64,000 nucleotides of DNA from Cohnella caldifontis (lineage in GTDB: Bacteria > Bacillota > Bacilli > Paenibacillales > Paenibacillaceae), in assembly GCF_029360585.1 (NCBI RefSeq), contig NZ_JAQZSJ010000011.1, forward strand, positions 1-64,000. Reading direction: 5' to 3'. Within the stretch, counting starts at the first letter, position 1. The number at the start of each line of letters is the position of its first letter. Both the position numbers and the translations under genes were made by a program. Shown one piece after another: positions 28,210 through 39,228 of the stretch. The notes below the pieces were generated by a model. It worked only from the letters and a program-made list of their open reading frames with translations. It was not told the DNA's origin and made no database searches.

Positions 28210-28249
28210 ATAATATCCAATTGCCGATCAAAAGTCAAAGTTGGTCAAA
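28210..28249 (-). promoter_or_regulatory. clpP promoter with overlapping CtsR operator
   Basis: On the minus strand TTGACT (28238-28233), a 17-nt spacer and TATTAT (28215-28210) form a sigma-A promoter. On the plus strand AGTCAAA-GTT-GGTCAAA (28233-28249) is the tandem heptad of the stress repressor CtsR (consensus GGTCAAA-N3-GGTCAAA, one mismatch) and covers the -35. Repressor release by stress would then turn on clpP. Confidence 0.85.
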
Positions 28250-28406
28250 TTAATCTGGGGAACCGTACTTCGGCGTTGGCGGGGGAACCGGACGTAGAGA
28301 AATGCCGTTGCGTTTTGTGCGTCGAAGCGGCTGAAATCGTGTGGGTATGCATAATTCTTTTCCTATTGCGAACTTTAAGAAAAATTTGTGGAATTGAGGT
28401 TCAACG

Positions 28407-29474
28407 ATGAGAACCATTCAGGCTCCTAATCAACCGGTCCCCGCGCCGAATATTCACCCGAAGCCGAATGCCAAGGAAAAATTGACCTCCGCCGAGCAGG
28501 CCAAACTTTGGACGACGTACGTGGGCAACTCGATGGCCGTTCGCGTGCTGAGCTATTTCCTGCAACACGTCGACGACCAGGACATCAAGCACGTTTTGGA
28601 AAACGCATACTCCATTTCCGAGCAAATCGTGGAGATCATCAGAACGGTCTTTACGCAAGAGAATCTTCCCGTCCCGTTTGGGTTCACCGAGGACGACGTG
28701 AACATCGGAGCCGAGCGGTTGTTCACGGATGAATTTTATCTCCCCTATTTAAAGTACACCGGCAAAGCGGGCATCAGCATTTACGGAATCGCGGTACCGC
28801 TCATGACCAGGCCGGATATCCGCGAATTTTTCACGCAAACGCTCGATTCCACCGTGAAATTGATGAATCGGATCAACCAACTTCTTGAGATCAAAGGATT
28901 GGCGGCCAAACCTCCGTACATCCCCTATCGCGACAAAAACGACTTTATCCGCAAGCAAAATTATTTGAACGGGTTCTTTGGGGACGTTAGGCCGCTGCAC
29001 GGTTTGGAAATCACCCACTTGTTCGAGAACGTCGAAAACAACGCGACAAGCAAAGCGGTGCTGATCGGTTTCAGCCAAGTCGCCCAGTTGGAGAAGGTAA
29101 AGTCCTATTTCCTGAGGGGCGAAGAAATCGCCGCGAAACATTACGATTTCTTCAGCAAGGCGCTCGAGAAAGAGGATTTGCCCGCGCCGCCGTTACTCGA
29201 CTCCTACGTAACGACTTCGACCTCCCCTCCGTTTTCCGATAAGCTGATGATGAGCCATAAGCTGGACATGTACTCCATGCGGGTGAGAGCTTACGGCAAC
29301 GCATTAGCGTTCACGACCCGGCACGACTTGAGTCTGAAATACGGACGGCTGCTGCTGGAAGTAGGCAATTACGTGGAGGACGGGGCGAATATTTTGATCT
29401 CCCACGGCTGGATCGAAGAACCGCCCCAAGCCGTTGACCGGCAGGCGCTGGCCGCGGAATCGAAAGAGCGCTGA
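28407..29474 (+). CDS. DUF3231 family protein
   Basis: A 355-aa, mostly helical protein made of two related halves (about residues 25-175 and 195-345), each resembling the DUF3231/CotF-like four-helix bundle. Examples are the LTSAEQAKLWTTYVGNSMAV start of the first half and the NNATSKAVLIGFSQVAQLEK segment in the second. Members occur widely in spore formers, several of them spore-associated, but no function is established. TGAGGTTC precedes the ATG. It is monocistronic, divergent from clpP and closed by a terminator. Confidence 0.78.
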   Translation: MRTIQAPNQPVPAPNIHPKPNAKEKLTSAEQAKLWTTYVGNSMAVRVLSYFLQHVDDQDIKHVLENAYSISEQIVEIIRTVFTQENLPVPFGFTEDDVNIGAERLFTDEFYLPYLKYTGKAGISIYGIAVPLMTRPDIREFFTQTLDSTVKLMNRINQLLEIKGLAAKPPYIPYRDKNDFIRKQNYLNGFFGDVRPLHGLEITHLFENVENNATSKAVLIGFSQVAQLEKVKSYFLRGEEIAAKHYDFFSKALEKEDLPAPPLLDSYVTTSTSPPFSDKLMMSHKLDMYSMRVRAYGNALAFTTRHDLSLKYGRLLLEVGNYVEDGANILISHGWIEEPPQAVDRQALAAESKER

Positions 29475-29489
29475 GGAATAACGGACTTC

Positions 29490-29545
29490 AGAAGATCGCC
29501 CGTGATCCCGCCTTGATGACGTAGCGGGGCCGGCGATCTTCTTTT
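29490..29545 (+). terminator. Rho-independent terminator after the DUF3231 gene
   Basis: AGAAGATCGCC and GGCGATCTTCT form an 11-bp stem around a structured loop, followed by four T residues. Confidence 0.88.
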
Positions 29546-29571
29546 ATGAACTCGCCCGAGAACGGCCGCAA

Positions 29572-29601
29572 TAAAAAAACCGCCCGTATAGAACGGACGG
29601 T
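29572..29601 (-). terminator. Rho-independent terminator after tRNA-Arg
   Basis: Read on the minus strand, ACCGTCCG and CGGGCGGT pair (one G-U) around a 7-nt loop and run into seven T residues. It begins 20 nt behind the tRNA 3' end. Confidence 0.88.
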
Positions 29602-29620
29602 TGTGCTCAATGCTGTTATT

Positions 29621-29695
29621 TGGCGCGCCCGTAGGGAATCGAACCCCAATCTCAGGCTCCGGAGGCCTGCGTCATATCCGTTGGACCACGGGCGC
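29621..29695 (-). tRNA. tRNA-Arg (anticodon CCG)
   Basis: A complete 75-nt cloverleaf on the minus strand: acceptor GCGCCCG/CGGGCGC, anticodon stem CAGGC/GCCTG with loop CTCCGGA giving anticodon CCG, T-arm with loop TTCGATT, discriminator G and encoded CCA. It reads CGG codons, a useful rare-class isoacceptor in a GC-rich genome. Confidence 0.95.
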
Positions 29696-29799
29696 ACATT
29701 ACGATATTCGAACAGCAAAAGTTATTATAGGCGATGGCGAACGAAAAAGCAAGCAGCAGAAAGTGGGAAATTCGTTCGAGCTGTCGAGGCTGTCGGAAC

Positions 29800-29828
29800 T
29801 TGCAAGTTTCTGAACAATTCGTTACAAT
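29800..29828 (+). promoter_or_regulatory. Promoter of the cggR-gap operon
   Basis: TTGCAA, a 17-nt spacer and TACAAT lie about 95 nt upstream of cggR, directly in front of the CggR operator. Confidence 0.75.
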
Positions 29829-29833
29829 ATCGG

Positions 29834-29869
29834 TGGGACCAAAAAAGAACATGCGGGACATTTTACGTC
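29834..29869 (+). promoter_or_regulatory. CggR operator
   Basis: TGGGAC-N6-AGAA-N4-CGGGAC-N6-CGTC occurs just downstream of the -10. Its spacing equals that of the B. subtilis CggR operator, CGGGAC-N6-TGTC-N4-CGGGAC-N6-TGTC. The downstream half matches best. It implies autorepression of the glycolytic operon, relieved by fructose-1,6-bisphosphate. Confidence 0.82.
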
Positions 29870-29923
29870 CAGCAATTCGCATTCATCCCGAAACCATCCG
29901 AAACGGGGGGACGCCGGCACCGA

Positions 29924-30946
29924 ATGCGAAACCTTCTCGAAATCCAGAAAAAGCTCGTGCCGGACATGATGGAGATTTTGCAGAAACGCTACGACATTCT
30001 GCACCGGATCTCCACGTCGGGCAAAATCGGCCGGCGCTCCTTGGCGGCGGAAGTGGACCTGACCGAGCGGGTGCTTCGGTCCGAACTGGAGACCCTGCGC
30101 GCGCAAGGACTCCTGAGCATCGGGACGGACGGAATGGCGCTCAGCGAGGCGGGCAAGCGGCTGCTGGAAGACATGAAGCCGCTGGTGAAAGAACTGTTCG
30201 GCTTGTCCGAACTGGAGGAACGGTTGCAGGCCGCCTTCGGACTGAAGCGCGTCGTGATCGTTCCGGGCGACTCCGACGAGTCCGACCACGTGAAATGGGA
30301 GCTTGGCCGCGCAGGCGCGCACGTCTTGCGGGACAGCATGTCTCCCGGCGACGTCGTGGCCGTGATGGGCGGATCGACGATGTTCCGCATGGCCGCCCAA
30401 TTCTCCATGCCGACCGCCCAGCGGGACAACTGGTTCGTCCCCGCGCGCGGAGGCCTGGGGGAAAGCGTGGATTACCAGGCGAACACGATCGCATCCGAGC
30501 TCGCCAAGCGGACCGGCGCCAGGTACCGGATGCTCCACGTGCCGGACCATTTGAGCGAAGAGGCCTACCAGTCGATCATGCAGGAGCCCGGCGTCCGGGA
30601 AGTCGTGGACATGATCCGCGGCGCCCGCATCGTGGTACACGGCATCGGTGACGCCATGACCATGGCGCGCAGGCGCAAGCTGGTTCCCGAAACGATGGAG
30701 GAAATCCGGAAGGATGGGGCGCTCGCGGAGGCTTTCGGCTATTATTTCGACCGGGACGGCAAAGTCGTCCATCGCATGGCGACGGCCGGCCTCCGGCTGG
30801 AAGACATCGAAGCGGCCGGCGTCGTGATCGGCATCGCCGGCGGGCGAAGCAAGGGAGAGGCGATCGCTTCGGTTCTGCGCTTCGGCCATGACGATATTCT
30901 GGTCACGGACGAGGCGGGGGCGCTCGAAGCGCTGCGCCATCATTGA
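29924..30946 (+). CDS. cggR: Central glycolytic genes regulator CggR
   Basis: A 340-aa SorC/DeoR-type repressor. The N-terminal winged HTH reads ISTSGKIGRRSLAAEVDLTE, followed by a sugar-phosphate isomerase-like effector domain with VMGGSTMFRMAAQ, VPARGGLGESV, QANTIASELA and the VHGIGDA loop. It senses fructose-1,6-bisphosphate. ATG 29924 gives the family N-terminus (RNLLEIQKKLVPDMM); longer readings run through the promoter, operator and tRNA. First gene of cggR-gap-pgk-tpiA-gpmI-eno. Confidence 0.95.
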   Translation: MRNLLEIQKKLVPDMMEILQKRYDILHRISTSGKIGRRSLAAEVDLTERVLRSELETLRAQGLLSIGTDGMALSEAGKRLLEDMKPLVKELFGLSELEERLQAAFGLKRVVIVPGDSDESDHVKWELGRAGAHVLRDSMSPGDVVAVMGGSTMFRMAAQFSMPTAQRDNWFVPARGGLGESVDYQANTIASELAKRTGARYRMLHVPDHLSEEAYQSIMQEPGVREVVDMIRGARIVVHGIGDAMTMARRRKLVPETMEEIRKDGALAEAFGYYFDRDGKVVHRMATAGLRLEDIEAAGVVIGIAGGRSKGEAIASVLRFGHDDILVTDEAGALEALRHH

Positions 30947-32023
<1,077 letters not shown>

Positions 32024-32070
32024 GTTTAAGGGGTTCCTTTACAACCCGCTTTTTCGCCAACCCCCCTAAA

Positions 32071-32368
32071 TCCCCCCTTCCCCGGAAGGGGGGACCCCGA
32101 GGCGCTGCGCCCTCTGGACACCCGCATGACGTCCGAGGCGCGCGCGAGGTACATAGGTGGAGGGAGAGAGTTGGGAACGCCCGAGGTGCGTGTGAAACAT
32201 GGAAATCTGTGTATGCTAGATAGCAAACGTCCCGGATTGCGCCGCAATGCCGGGACACGTTGTGCCTGAGGGCTGGGTAGGGCTGACGAACCGGATGCCT
32301 TGCGGCATCCAGCTTCGTGCCTAAAGGCCGAAAAGTTGAGGGTTGGACGCCTGTCGGCGTCCTGCTCC
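32071..32368 (+). other. Structured gap-pgk intercistronic region with four stem-loops
   Basis: The 385-nt gap-pgk spacer holds no gene. It carries a perfect 11-bp stem at 32071-32094 without a T tract. Three further modules follow: 32226-32262 (CCCGG/CCGGG plus ATTGC/GCAAT), 32286-32318 (GGATGCC/GGCATCC inside CGAA/TTCG) and 32338-32368 (GGACGCC/GGCGTCC). The last two are about 52 nt apart and share a following TAAAGGC. They could stabilise or process the mRNA between gap and pgk. Confidence 0.7.
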
Positions 32369-32408
32369 TGACCGTAAAGGCTAAATGCAGTTTGGAGGAG
32401 GCATTCCA

Positions 32409-33590
32409 ATGAACAAGAAAAGCGTTCGGGACGTTGACGTCGCGGGCAAGAAAGTGTTCGTGCGCGTCGACTTCAACGTGCCGCTGGAGAACGGGGCCAT
32501 CACGGACGACACCCGGATCCGCGAGACGCTGCCGACGATCCGCTATTTGATCGAGAAAGGCGCGAAAGTCATTCTCGCCAGCCATCTGGGCCGCCCGAAG
32601 GGCGAGGTCGTGGAAGAGATGCGCCTGACGCCGGTTGCCGCGCGTCTGTCGGAGCTGCTCGGCAAGCCGGTCGTCAAGGCCGACGAAGCGATCGGCGACG
32701 GCGTGAAAGCGAAAGTCGCCGCGCTCGCGGGCGGGGACGTATTGTTGCTTGAGAACGTGCGGTTCTATCCGGGCGAAGAGAAGAACGATCCGGAGCTCGC
32801 CAAGGCGTTCGCGGAGCTGGCCGACCTGTACGTGAACGACGCGTTCGGCGCCGCTCACCGTGCCCATGCTTCCACCGAAGGCATCGCCCACTACCTGCCG
32901 GCCGTATCCGGTCTGCTGATGGAGAAGGAGCTGGACGTTCTCGGCAAAGCCCTGAACAATCCGGAGCGCCCGTTCACGGCGATCGTCGGCGGCTCGAAGG
33001 TGAAGGACAAGATCGACGTCATCAACAAAATGATCGAGATTGCGGACAACATCATCATCGGCGGCGGCATTTCCTATACCTTCTTCAAATCGCAGGGCTA
33101 TGAAATCGGCCTCTCCCTCTGCGACGACTCCAAGCTGGAGACGGTGAAGGAGTTCGTCGAGAAGGCGAAGAAGCTGGGCAAAAAGCTGTATCTGCCGGTC
33201 GACATCGTCGTCTCCGAAAGCTTCAAGGAAGCGGTCAACATGGAAATCGTCGGCATTGACGGCATCCCTTCGAACAAAGAAGGCGTCGACATCGGGCCGA
33301 AAACCCGCGAAATCTACGCCGACGTCGTCAAAAACTCCAAGCTGGTCGTCTGGAACGGACCGATGGGCGTGTTCGAGGTGGATGCTTTCTCGAACGGTAC
33401 CCGCGCGGTCGCGCAGGCTTGCGCCGAGACTTCCGCTTACACCGTCATCGGCGGCGGGGACTCCGCGGCCGCGGCCGAGAAGTTCAAGCTGGCCGACAAG
33501 ATGGACCATATCTCCACCGGCGGCGGCGCGTCGCTCGAGTTCATGGAAGGCAAAGCCCTTCCCGGCGTCGTGGCGCTGAACGATAAGTAA
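32409..33590 (+). CDS. pgk: Phosphoglycerate kinase
   Basis: A 393-aa two-domain kinase converting 1,3-bisphosphoglycerate and ADP to 3-phosphoglycerate and ATP. The N-terminal substrate motif [11 protein letters not shown], the basic patch SHLGRPKG, and the nucleotide motifs [10 protein letters not shown] and [14 protein letters not shown] are present. GGAGGAGG precedes ATG 32409. It follows the structured spacer in the glycolytic operon. Confidence 0.98.
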   Translation: MNKKSVRDVDVAGKKVFVRVDFNVPLENGAITDDTRIRETLPTIRYLIEKGAKVILASHLGRPKGEVVEEMRLTPVAARLSELLGKPVVKADEAIGDGVKAKVAALAGGDVLLLENVRFYPGEEKNDPELAKAFAELADLYVNDAFGAAHRAHASTEGIAHYLPAVSGLLMEKELDVLGKALNNPERPFTAIVGGSKVKDKIDVINKMIEIADNIIIGGGISYTFFKSQGYEIGLSLCDDSKLETVKEFVEKAKKLGKKLYLPVDIVVSESFKEAVNMEIVGIDGIPSNKEGVDIGPKTREIYADVVKNSKLVVWNGPMGVFEVDAFSNGTRAVAQACAETSAYTVIGGGDSAAAAEKFKLADKMDHISTGGGASLEFMEGKALPGVVALNDK

Positions 33591-33612
33591 GAATACGAAA
33601 GCGGGTGTGACC

Positions 33613-34368
33613 ATGAGCAGAACCCCGATCATCGCGGGCAACTGGAAAATGTTCAAGACGGCTTCCGAAGCGGTCCGGTTCGTGAACGAAGTGAAAGGCA
33701 AAGCGGAAGTGGAAGGCGTGCAAAGCGTGATCTGCGCTCCGTTCACCGCGCTGCCGGCGCTCGTGGAAGCCGTGAAGGGCACGTCCCTCAAGGTGGGCGC
33801 GCAGAACCTCCATTTCGAGGATAACGGCGCTTTTACGGGTGAAATCAGCGGCATCATGCTGGACGATCTCGGCGTCGATTTCGTCATCATCGGGCACTCC
33901 GAGCGTCGGCAATATTTCGCCGAGACCGACGAGACCGTCAGCAAGAAAGTGCATGCGGCGTTCCGCCATCACCTGATCCCGATCGTCTGCGTGGGCGAGA
34001 AGCTGGAAGAGCGCGAAGCGGGCCAGACGAAAGACGTCGTCCGCGTGCAGACCGAAGCGGCGTTCCAAGGATTGGCCGCGTCGGAAGCCGCGCAAGTGGT
34101 CGTCGCTTACGAACCGATCTGGGCGATCGGCACGGGCAAATCCTCCACGGCGGACGACGCGAACGAAGTCATCGGCTACATCCGCAGCGTAATCCGCGAC
34201 CTGTTCGACGCTTCGACGGCCGACCAAGTCCGGATCCAGTACGGCGGCAGCGTGAAGCCGAACAACATCCGCGAATACATGCAGCAGCCGGAAATCGACG
34301 GCGCGCTCGTCGGAGGCGCCAGCCTGGAGCCGGCATCCTACGTCGCGCTTGTCGAGGGGGCGAAGTAA
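33613..34368 (+). CDS. tpiA: Triosephosphate isomerase
   Basis: A 251-aa TIM barrel. Catalytic Lys in AGNWKMFKT, His in IIGHSERRQ, Glu in [13 protein letters not shown], and the phosphate loop YGGSVKPNN are all intact. ATG 33613 is used; GTG 33607 lies within the GGGTG that may be its Shine-Dalgarno. It begins 22 nt after pgk and ends 1 nt before gpmI. Confidence 0.97.
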   Translation: MSRTPIIAGNWKMFKTASEAVRFVNEVKGKAEVEGVQSVICAPFTALPALVEAVKGTSLKVGAQNLHFEDNGAFTGEISGIMLDDLGVDFVIIGHSERRQYFAETDETVSKKVHAAFRHHLIPIVCVGEKLEEREAGQTKDVVRVQTEAAFQGLAASEAAQVVVAYEPIWAIGTGKSSTADDANEVIGYIRSVIRDLFDASTADQVRIQYGGSVKPNNIREYMQQPEIDGALVGGASLEPASYVALVEGAK

Positions 34369-34369
34369 G

Positions 34370-35905
34370 ATGGCAGCTCCGAAACCGGTCGCACTGATCA
34401 TCCTCGACGGATTCGGTTTGCGCGAAGAAACGAAAGGCAATGCGGTCGCCCAAGCGAAGAAGCCCAATTTCGACCGTTATTGGGCAACCTACCCCCATAC
34501 GCGGCTGACGGCTTGCGGCGAGGCGGTCGGGCTGCCGGAGGGCCAAATGGGCAACTCCGAGGTCGGTCACCTGAACATCGGAGCCGGCCGGATCGTGTAC
34601 CAGGACTTGACCCGGATCACGAAATCGATCCGCGACGAAGATTTTTTCAGCAATGAGACGCTGCTCGGCGCGGTCCGCCATGCGAAGACGAACGGAAAGA
34701 AGCTGCATCTGTACGGCTTGCTGTCCGACGGCGGCGTGCACAGCCACATCGCGCACTTGTACGCTCTCCTTGAGCTGGCCAAGCGCGAAGGCCTGCAGGA
34801 AGTGTTCGTTCACGCGTTCCTGGACGGCCGCGACGTCGCGCCGGACAGCGCGGTCGGTTACCTGCAGGAGCTTCAGGCCAAAATCGCGGAGCTCGGCGTA
34901 GGCAAAATCGCGACGGTGCAAGGCCGTTACTACGCGATGGACCGCGACAAGCGCTGGGAGCGCACGGAGAAGTCCTACCGGGCGATGGTGTACGGCGAAG
35001 GCCCGGCTTATACCGATCCGATCCAAGCCGTTAAAGAATCGTACGAGAAGTCGGTCATGGACGAGTTCGTCATGCCGACGGTCATCGTGGACGGTTCCGG
35101 CCAACCGGTCGGCTTGGTGGAATCGGAAGACGCGGTCATTTTCTTCAACTTCCGTCCCGACCGGGCGATCCAGCTCTCGAACGTATTCACGAACGAAGAT
35201 TTCCGCGGATTCGACCGGGGAGACAAATTCCCGAAAAATCTGTACTTCGTCTGCATGACGCTGTTTGCGGAGTCCGTCGGGGGTTATGTCGCCTACAAGC
35301 CGAAGGAGCTCGACAACACGTTCGGCGAAGTGCTGGTGCAGCAGCATAAGAAACAGCTCCGCATCGCCGAAACCGAGAAATACCCGCACGTTACGTTCTT
35401 CTTCAGCGGCGGGCGCGACATCCAGCTGGAAGGCGAGACGCGGATCCTGATCAACTCGCCGAAAGTCGCCACCTACGACCTGAAGCCGGAAATGAGCGCC
35501 TACGAAGTGGCGGAAGCCGCCGTGAAGGAAATCGAGGCGGAGCGCCACGACGCCATCATCCTGAACTTCGCCAACCCGGACATGGTCGGCCACTCCGGCA
35601 TGCTGGAGCCGACGATCAAGGCGGTCGAAGCGACGGACGAGTGCCTGGGCAAAGTCGTCGACGCGATCCTGGCCAAAGGCGGCGTCGCCGTCATCATCGC
35701 CGACCACGGGAACGCCGACATGGTCATCGACGAGCAAGGACGGCCTTTCACGGCGCATACGACGAACCCGGTGCCGTGCATCGTCACGAAGCCAGGCGTC
35801 ACCCTGCGGGACGGCGGCATCCTGGCCGACGTGTCCCCGACGCTGCTTGCGCTTATGCAACTGGAACAACCGAAGGAAATGACAGGCAAAAGTTTGATAC
35901 AATAA
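34370..35905 (+). CDS. gpmI: 2,3-bisphosphoglycerate-independent phosphoglycerate mutase
   Basis: A 511-aa alkaline-phosphatase-superfamily enzyme, manganese dependent and pH sensitive in spore formers. It has [11 protein letters not shown] at the start, catalytic Ser in [16 protein letters not shown], and metal ligands in [11 protein letters not shown] and [14 protein letters not shown] 34370 has GAGGGGG 9 nt upstream. The end of the gene contains TTTGATACAAT, a -10-like sequence that could serve eno, though no good -35 is seen. Confidence 0.97.
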   Translation: MAAPKPVALIILDGFGLREETKGNAVAQAKKPNFDRYWATYPHTRLTACGEAVGLPEGQMGNSEVGHLNIGAGRIVYQDLTRITKSIRDEDFFSNETLLGAVRHAKTNGKKLHLYGLLSDGGVHSHIAHLYALLELAKREGLQEVFVHAFLDGRDVAPDSAVGYLQELQAKIAELGVGKIATVQGRYYAMDRDKRWERTEKSYRAMVYGEGPAYTDPIQAVKESYEKSVMDEFVMPTVIVDGSGQPVGLVESEDAVIFFNFRPDRAIQLSNVFTNEDFRGFDRGDKFPKNLYFVCMTLFAESVGGYVAYKPKELDNTFGEVLVQQHKKQLRIAETEKYPHVTFFFSGGRDIQLEGETRILINSPKVATYDLKPEMSAYEVAEAAVKEIEAERHDAIILNFANPDMVGHSGMLEPTIKAVEATDECLGKVVDAILAKGGVAVIIADHGNADMVIDEQGRPFTAHTTNPVPCIVTKPGVTLRDGGILADVSPTLLALMQLEQPKEMTGKSLIQ

Positions 35906-35936
35906 ACGATAGCGCGTTTTTCAAATCCGATCCTAG

Positions 35937-37244
<1,308 letters not shown>

Positions 37245-37274
37245 GATCGGGATCCAATCGCAAGCCATAACAAA

Positions 37275-37319
37275 GGCAGAGATCCGTGGGCAACGTCCCG
37301 CGAATCTCTGCCTATTTCT
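37275..37319 (+). terminator. Terminator of the glycolytic operon
   Basis: GGCAGAGATCCGTGGG pairs with CCCGCGAATCTCTGCC (small internal mismatch) around a 6-nt loop and is followed by a T-rich stretch. It may also stop the convergent SRPBCC gene. Confidence 0.85.
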
Positions 37320-37339
37320 ATCCCGTTCGACTTAGCCGT

Positions 37340-37816
37340 TCAGCCGCCGATTCCGCCCGGGTGCCGGTCCGCCACGACTTTCAGCTCGATGCCGTGCTCG
37401 AGCAGCGCCTTCATGGCGGCGAGCACGAACGTAAATCCTTCCGTCGAGCCGATGGCTTGCGCGACCAGCGAATCCCCGTTTTCTCCGCTGAATCCGCTGT
37501 TCGTGACGCTGACGAATGTCGACTGGTCCGAATGGGGAGTGAAAAGCCACTCGATCGTGGTCATTTCCGAATCCCCCCATTCCAAGAGGATGCGGCGATC
37601 GGGTTCCATTTCGAGAACATGCGCGTGCGTAGAAAATCCGTACATTTCCCATTCCCATTCGACCCATTTGCCGGGCTCGAGACGCCCGCTGCTCTTGGTG
37701 AACCAGAACCGGGTTGTGAAGGCAGGATCGGCAATCGCCTCGAACGCCTCGCGGGCCGGTTTGCGGATCAGCATCTCCGCTTTAGCGACCGGGGGCTTCG
37801 TCAACTGGTATTCCAT
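37340..37816 (-). CDS. SRPBCC (AHSA1-like) domain protein
   Basis: A 158-aa START/Bet v1-fold protein of the activator-of-Hsp90 (AHSA1) type. Typical blocks are RKPAREAFEAIADPAFTTRF near the N-terminus and FSTHAHVLEMEPDRRILLEW in the middle. Such proteins bind hydrophobic ligands and their roles are mostly unknown. AAGGAG precedes the ATG on the minus strand. It is convergent with eno and divergent from a second SRPBCC gene at 38352 across a repeat array. Confidence 0.8.
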   Translation of the reverse strand: MEYQLTKPPVAKAEMLIRKPAREAFEAIADPAFTTRFWFTKSSGRLEPGKWVEWEWEMYGFSTHAHVLEMEPDRRILLEWGDSEMTTIEWLFTPHSDQSTFVSVTNSGFSGENGDSLVAQAIGSTEGFTFVLAAMKALLEHGIELKVVADRHPGGIGG

Positions 37817-37861
37817 TAACGTTTCACATCTCCTTGTTCAGGTAGTCGTTTAGCTAGTGAG

Positions 37862-38114
37862 ACACGCGAGTTAGAGCATGACGTGCGCTAGTGCGGCATG
37901 ATGGCGGCGAAACACGCGAAATAGAGCATGACGCGCGCTAATGCAGCGGAACGGTGGCGGAACCTGCGAAATCGGGCATGACGTGCGCTGTTGCGGCGGA
38001 TTGGCGGTGGGAACACCCGGAATAGAGCATGACGTGAGCTGTTGCGGAGCGATGGCGGTGTAACACGCGTGATAGAACATGACGTGCGCTAGTGCGGTAG
38101 ATTAGCGGGGGCAC
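37862..38114. repeat. Tandem array of about 50-bp repeats, five units
   Basis: The core AGAGCATGACGTGCGCT recurs at about 37873, 37924, 37974, 38025 and 38075 with divergent copies; the rest of each unit is GTGGCGG-like sequence ending near ACACGCG. The copies are less alike than those of the his array and have no strong hairpin. The array fills most of the gap between two divergent SRPBCC genes, and no gene is supported in it. Confidence 0.85.
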
Positions 38115-38286
38115 CTTACAAGCTTTACTAGATGATCGACTTCACCATGCGCCCATTTTAGCCATCCAGATATTGACATGTCAAGCTCCGCTAAAAATCC
38201 TCTACAAAACGAAAGAGAGACAGGGAGGGATGATGCGCATTTCCAACCGGAAAAACACCTAGAAATTAGAGAAAAAATCATGCATA

Positions 38287-38295
38287 TGTTATAAT
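38287..38295 (+). promoter_or_regulatory. Extended -10 promoter candidate for the second SRPBCC gene
   Basis: TGTTATAAT lies 57 nt upstream of the start at 38352, in an A-rich stretch. No convincing -35. Confidence 0.55.
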
Positions 38296-38351
38296 CAGGA
38301 AAAAGAAGCGAACATATGATCCGGTCGAAAAAAGTCGGAGGAGGAGCAGAG

Positions 38352-38765
38352 ATGGAGGCTAGAGTGGTCGGAAAGACAAAGTCCGCCGGATTCCAGTTCG
38401 GCATCCGCCGGACGTTCCCGGTATCCCGGGAGGAAGCATGGGCGTTTCTGCTGTCGCCGGAGGGACTGCGTTTGTGGCTGGGCGAGCTGGCAAGCCTGGA
38501 TCTGCAAATCAAAGGGACTTATGAGACGAAAGAGGGGACAACGGGAGAGATTCGCGTGGCAAAGCTGCACGAGCAGCTGCGTCTCACCTGGCGGAAAGCG
38601 GATTGGGACAAGCCGTCTACGTATCAAATCCGCCTGCTGGATGCAGGAGAAGGAAAGACGACCGTGGCTTTCCACCAGGAGCAACTGAGCGGGCCGCACG
38701 AGCGGGAGAACGCGAAACGCCGGCTGGAAGCGGCCATGGCCGTCCTGTCCGGGAAATTTTCATAG
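38352..38765 (+). CDS. SRPBCC (AHSA1-like) domain protein
   Basis: A 137-aa START-fold protein: RRTFPVSREEAWAFLLSPEG begins the fold and the C-terminal helix reads HERENAKRRLEAAMAVL. ATG 38352 is chosen for the strong GGAGGAGGAG upstream; the in-frame ATG at 38316 has none. Only distantly similar to the SRPBCC protein on the other side of the repeat array. Ligand and role unknown. It is convergent with the small membrane-protein gene at 38808. Confidence 0.75.
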   Translation: MEARVVGKTKSAGFQFGIRRTFPVSREEAWAFLLSPEGLRLWLGELASLDLQIKGTYETKEGTTGEIRVAKLHEQLRLTWRKADWDKPSTYQIRLLDAGEGKTTVAFHQEQLSGPHERENAKRRLEAAMAVLSGKFS

Positions 38766-38807
38766 GTGCTTTATTACAAGAGAAAAGCGCGTTAGCGAGT
38801 GGCTTGC

Positions 38808-39212
38808 TTACGCGCTTTCCTCCATCGCCACCCTTAACGCGAGAAGCGTCAATACGATCGTCACGGGCACGAACAGCGTCCTTTCCAGGGCGGCTTCGCT
38901 CGCGAGATTGCCGGCCGTATTAAGCAGGAAGTAGGCGAATACGATCCATGCCCCGACCGCGGCGGTTCGGCGGAATTTGGCGCGCCCCGCGAGTCCCGTT
39001 TTCAGGGCGATCAACCCCATGAACAGCAGCGTCGCAGCGATCGCGATTCCTTCCATGACCAGCAGTTCCGTCTCGCTTCCGATCCTCCCGCCCCAGATGA
39101 AGTCGCTCGGCATGACGCCCGCCGCGATCAGCACATGCACGACGAGCATGGCGGTCATTGCAATCAGAAGGATCATGCCCGAGACTCGGGCGCTGATGAG
39201 TCGTTTCCACAT
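38808..39212 (-). CDS. Small integral membrane protein, four predicted helices
   Basis: A 134-aa protein with four hydrophobic stretches (about residues 9-33, 48-70, 85-103, 112-128) and a short basic N-terminus MWKRLISARVSG. I do not recognise a named family; DoxX-like or DUF-type membrane proteins are possible. GAGGAGAG precedes the ATG. It starts 16 nt after the TetR gene, so the two form an operon and this protein is the likely target of that repressor. Confidence 0.65.
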   Translation of the reverse strand: MWKRLISARVSGMILLIAMTAMLVVHVLIAAGVMPSDFIWGGRIGSETELLVMEGIAIAATLLFMGLIALKTGLAGRAKFRRTAAVGAWIVFAYFLLNTAGNLASEAALERTLFVPVTIVLTLLALRVAMEESA

Positions 39213-39228
39213 GGGCGCTATCTCTCCT

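Noticed and set aside
32027-32409. 127-aa minus-strand ORF in the gap-pgk spacer
   Set aside because: No domain or ribosome binding site; the spacer is explained by stem-loops.
37871-38080. 69-aa minus-strand ORF in the 50-bp repeat array
   Set aside because: Composed entirely of repeat units, with no ribosome binding site.
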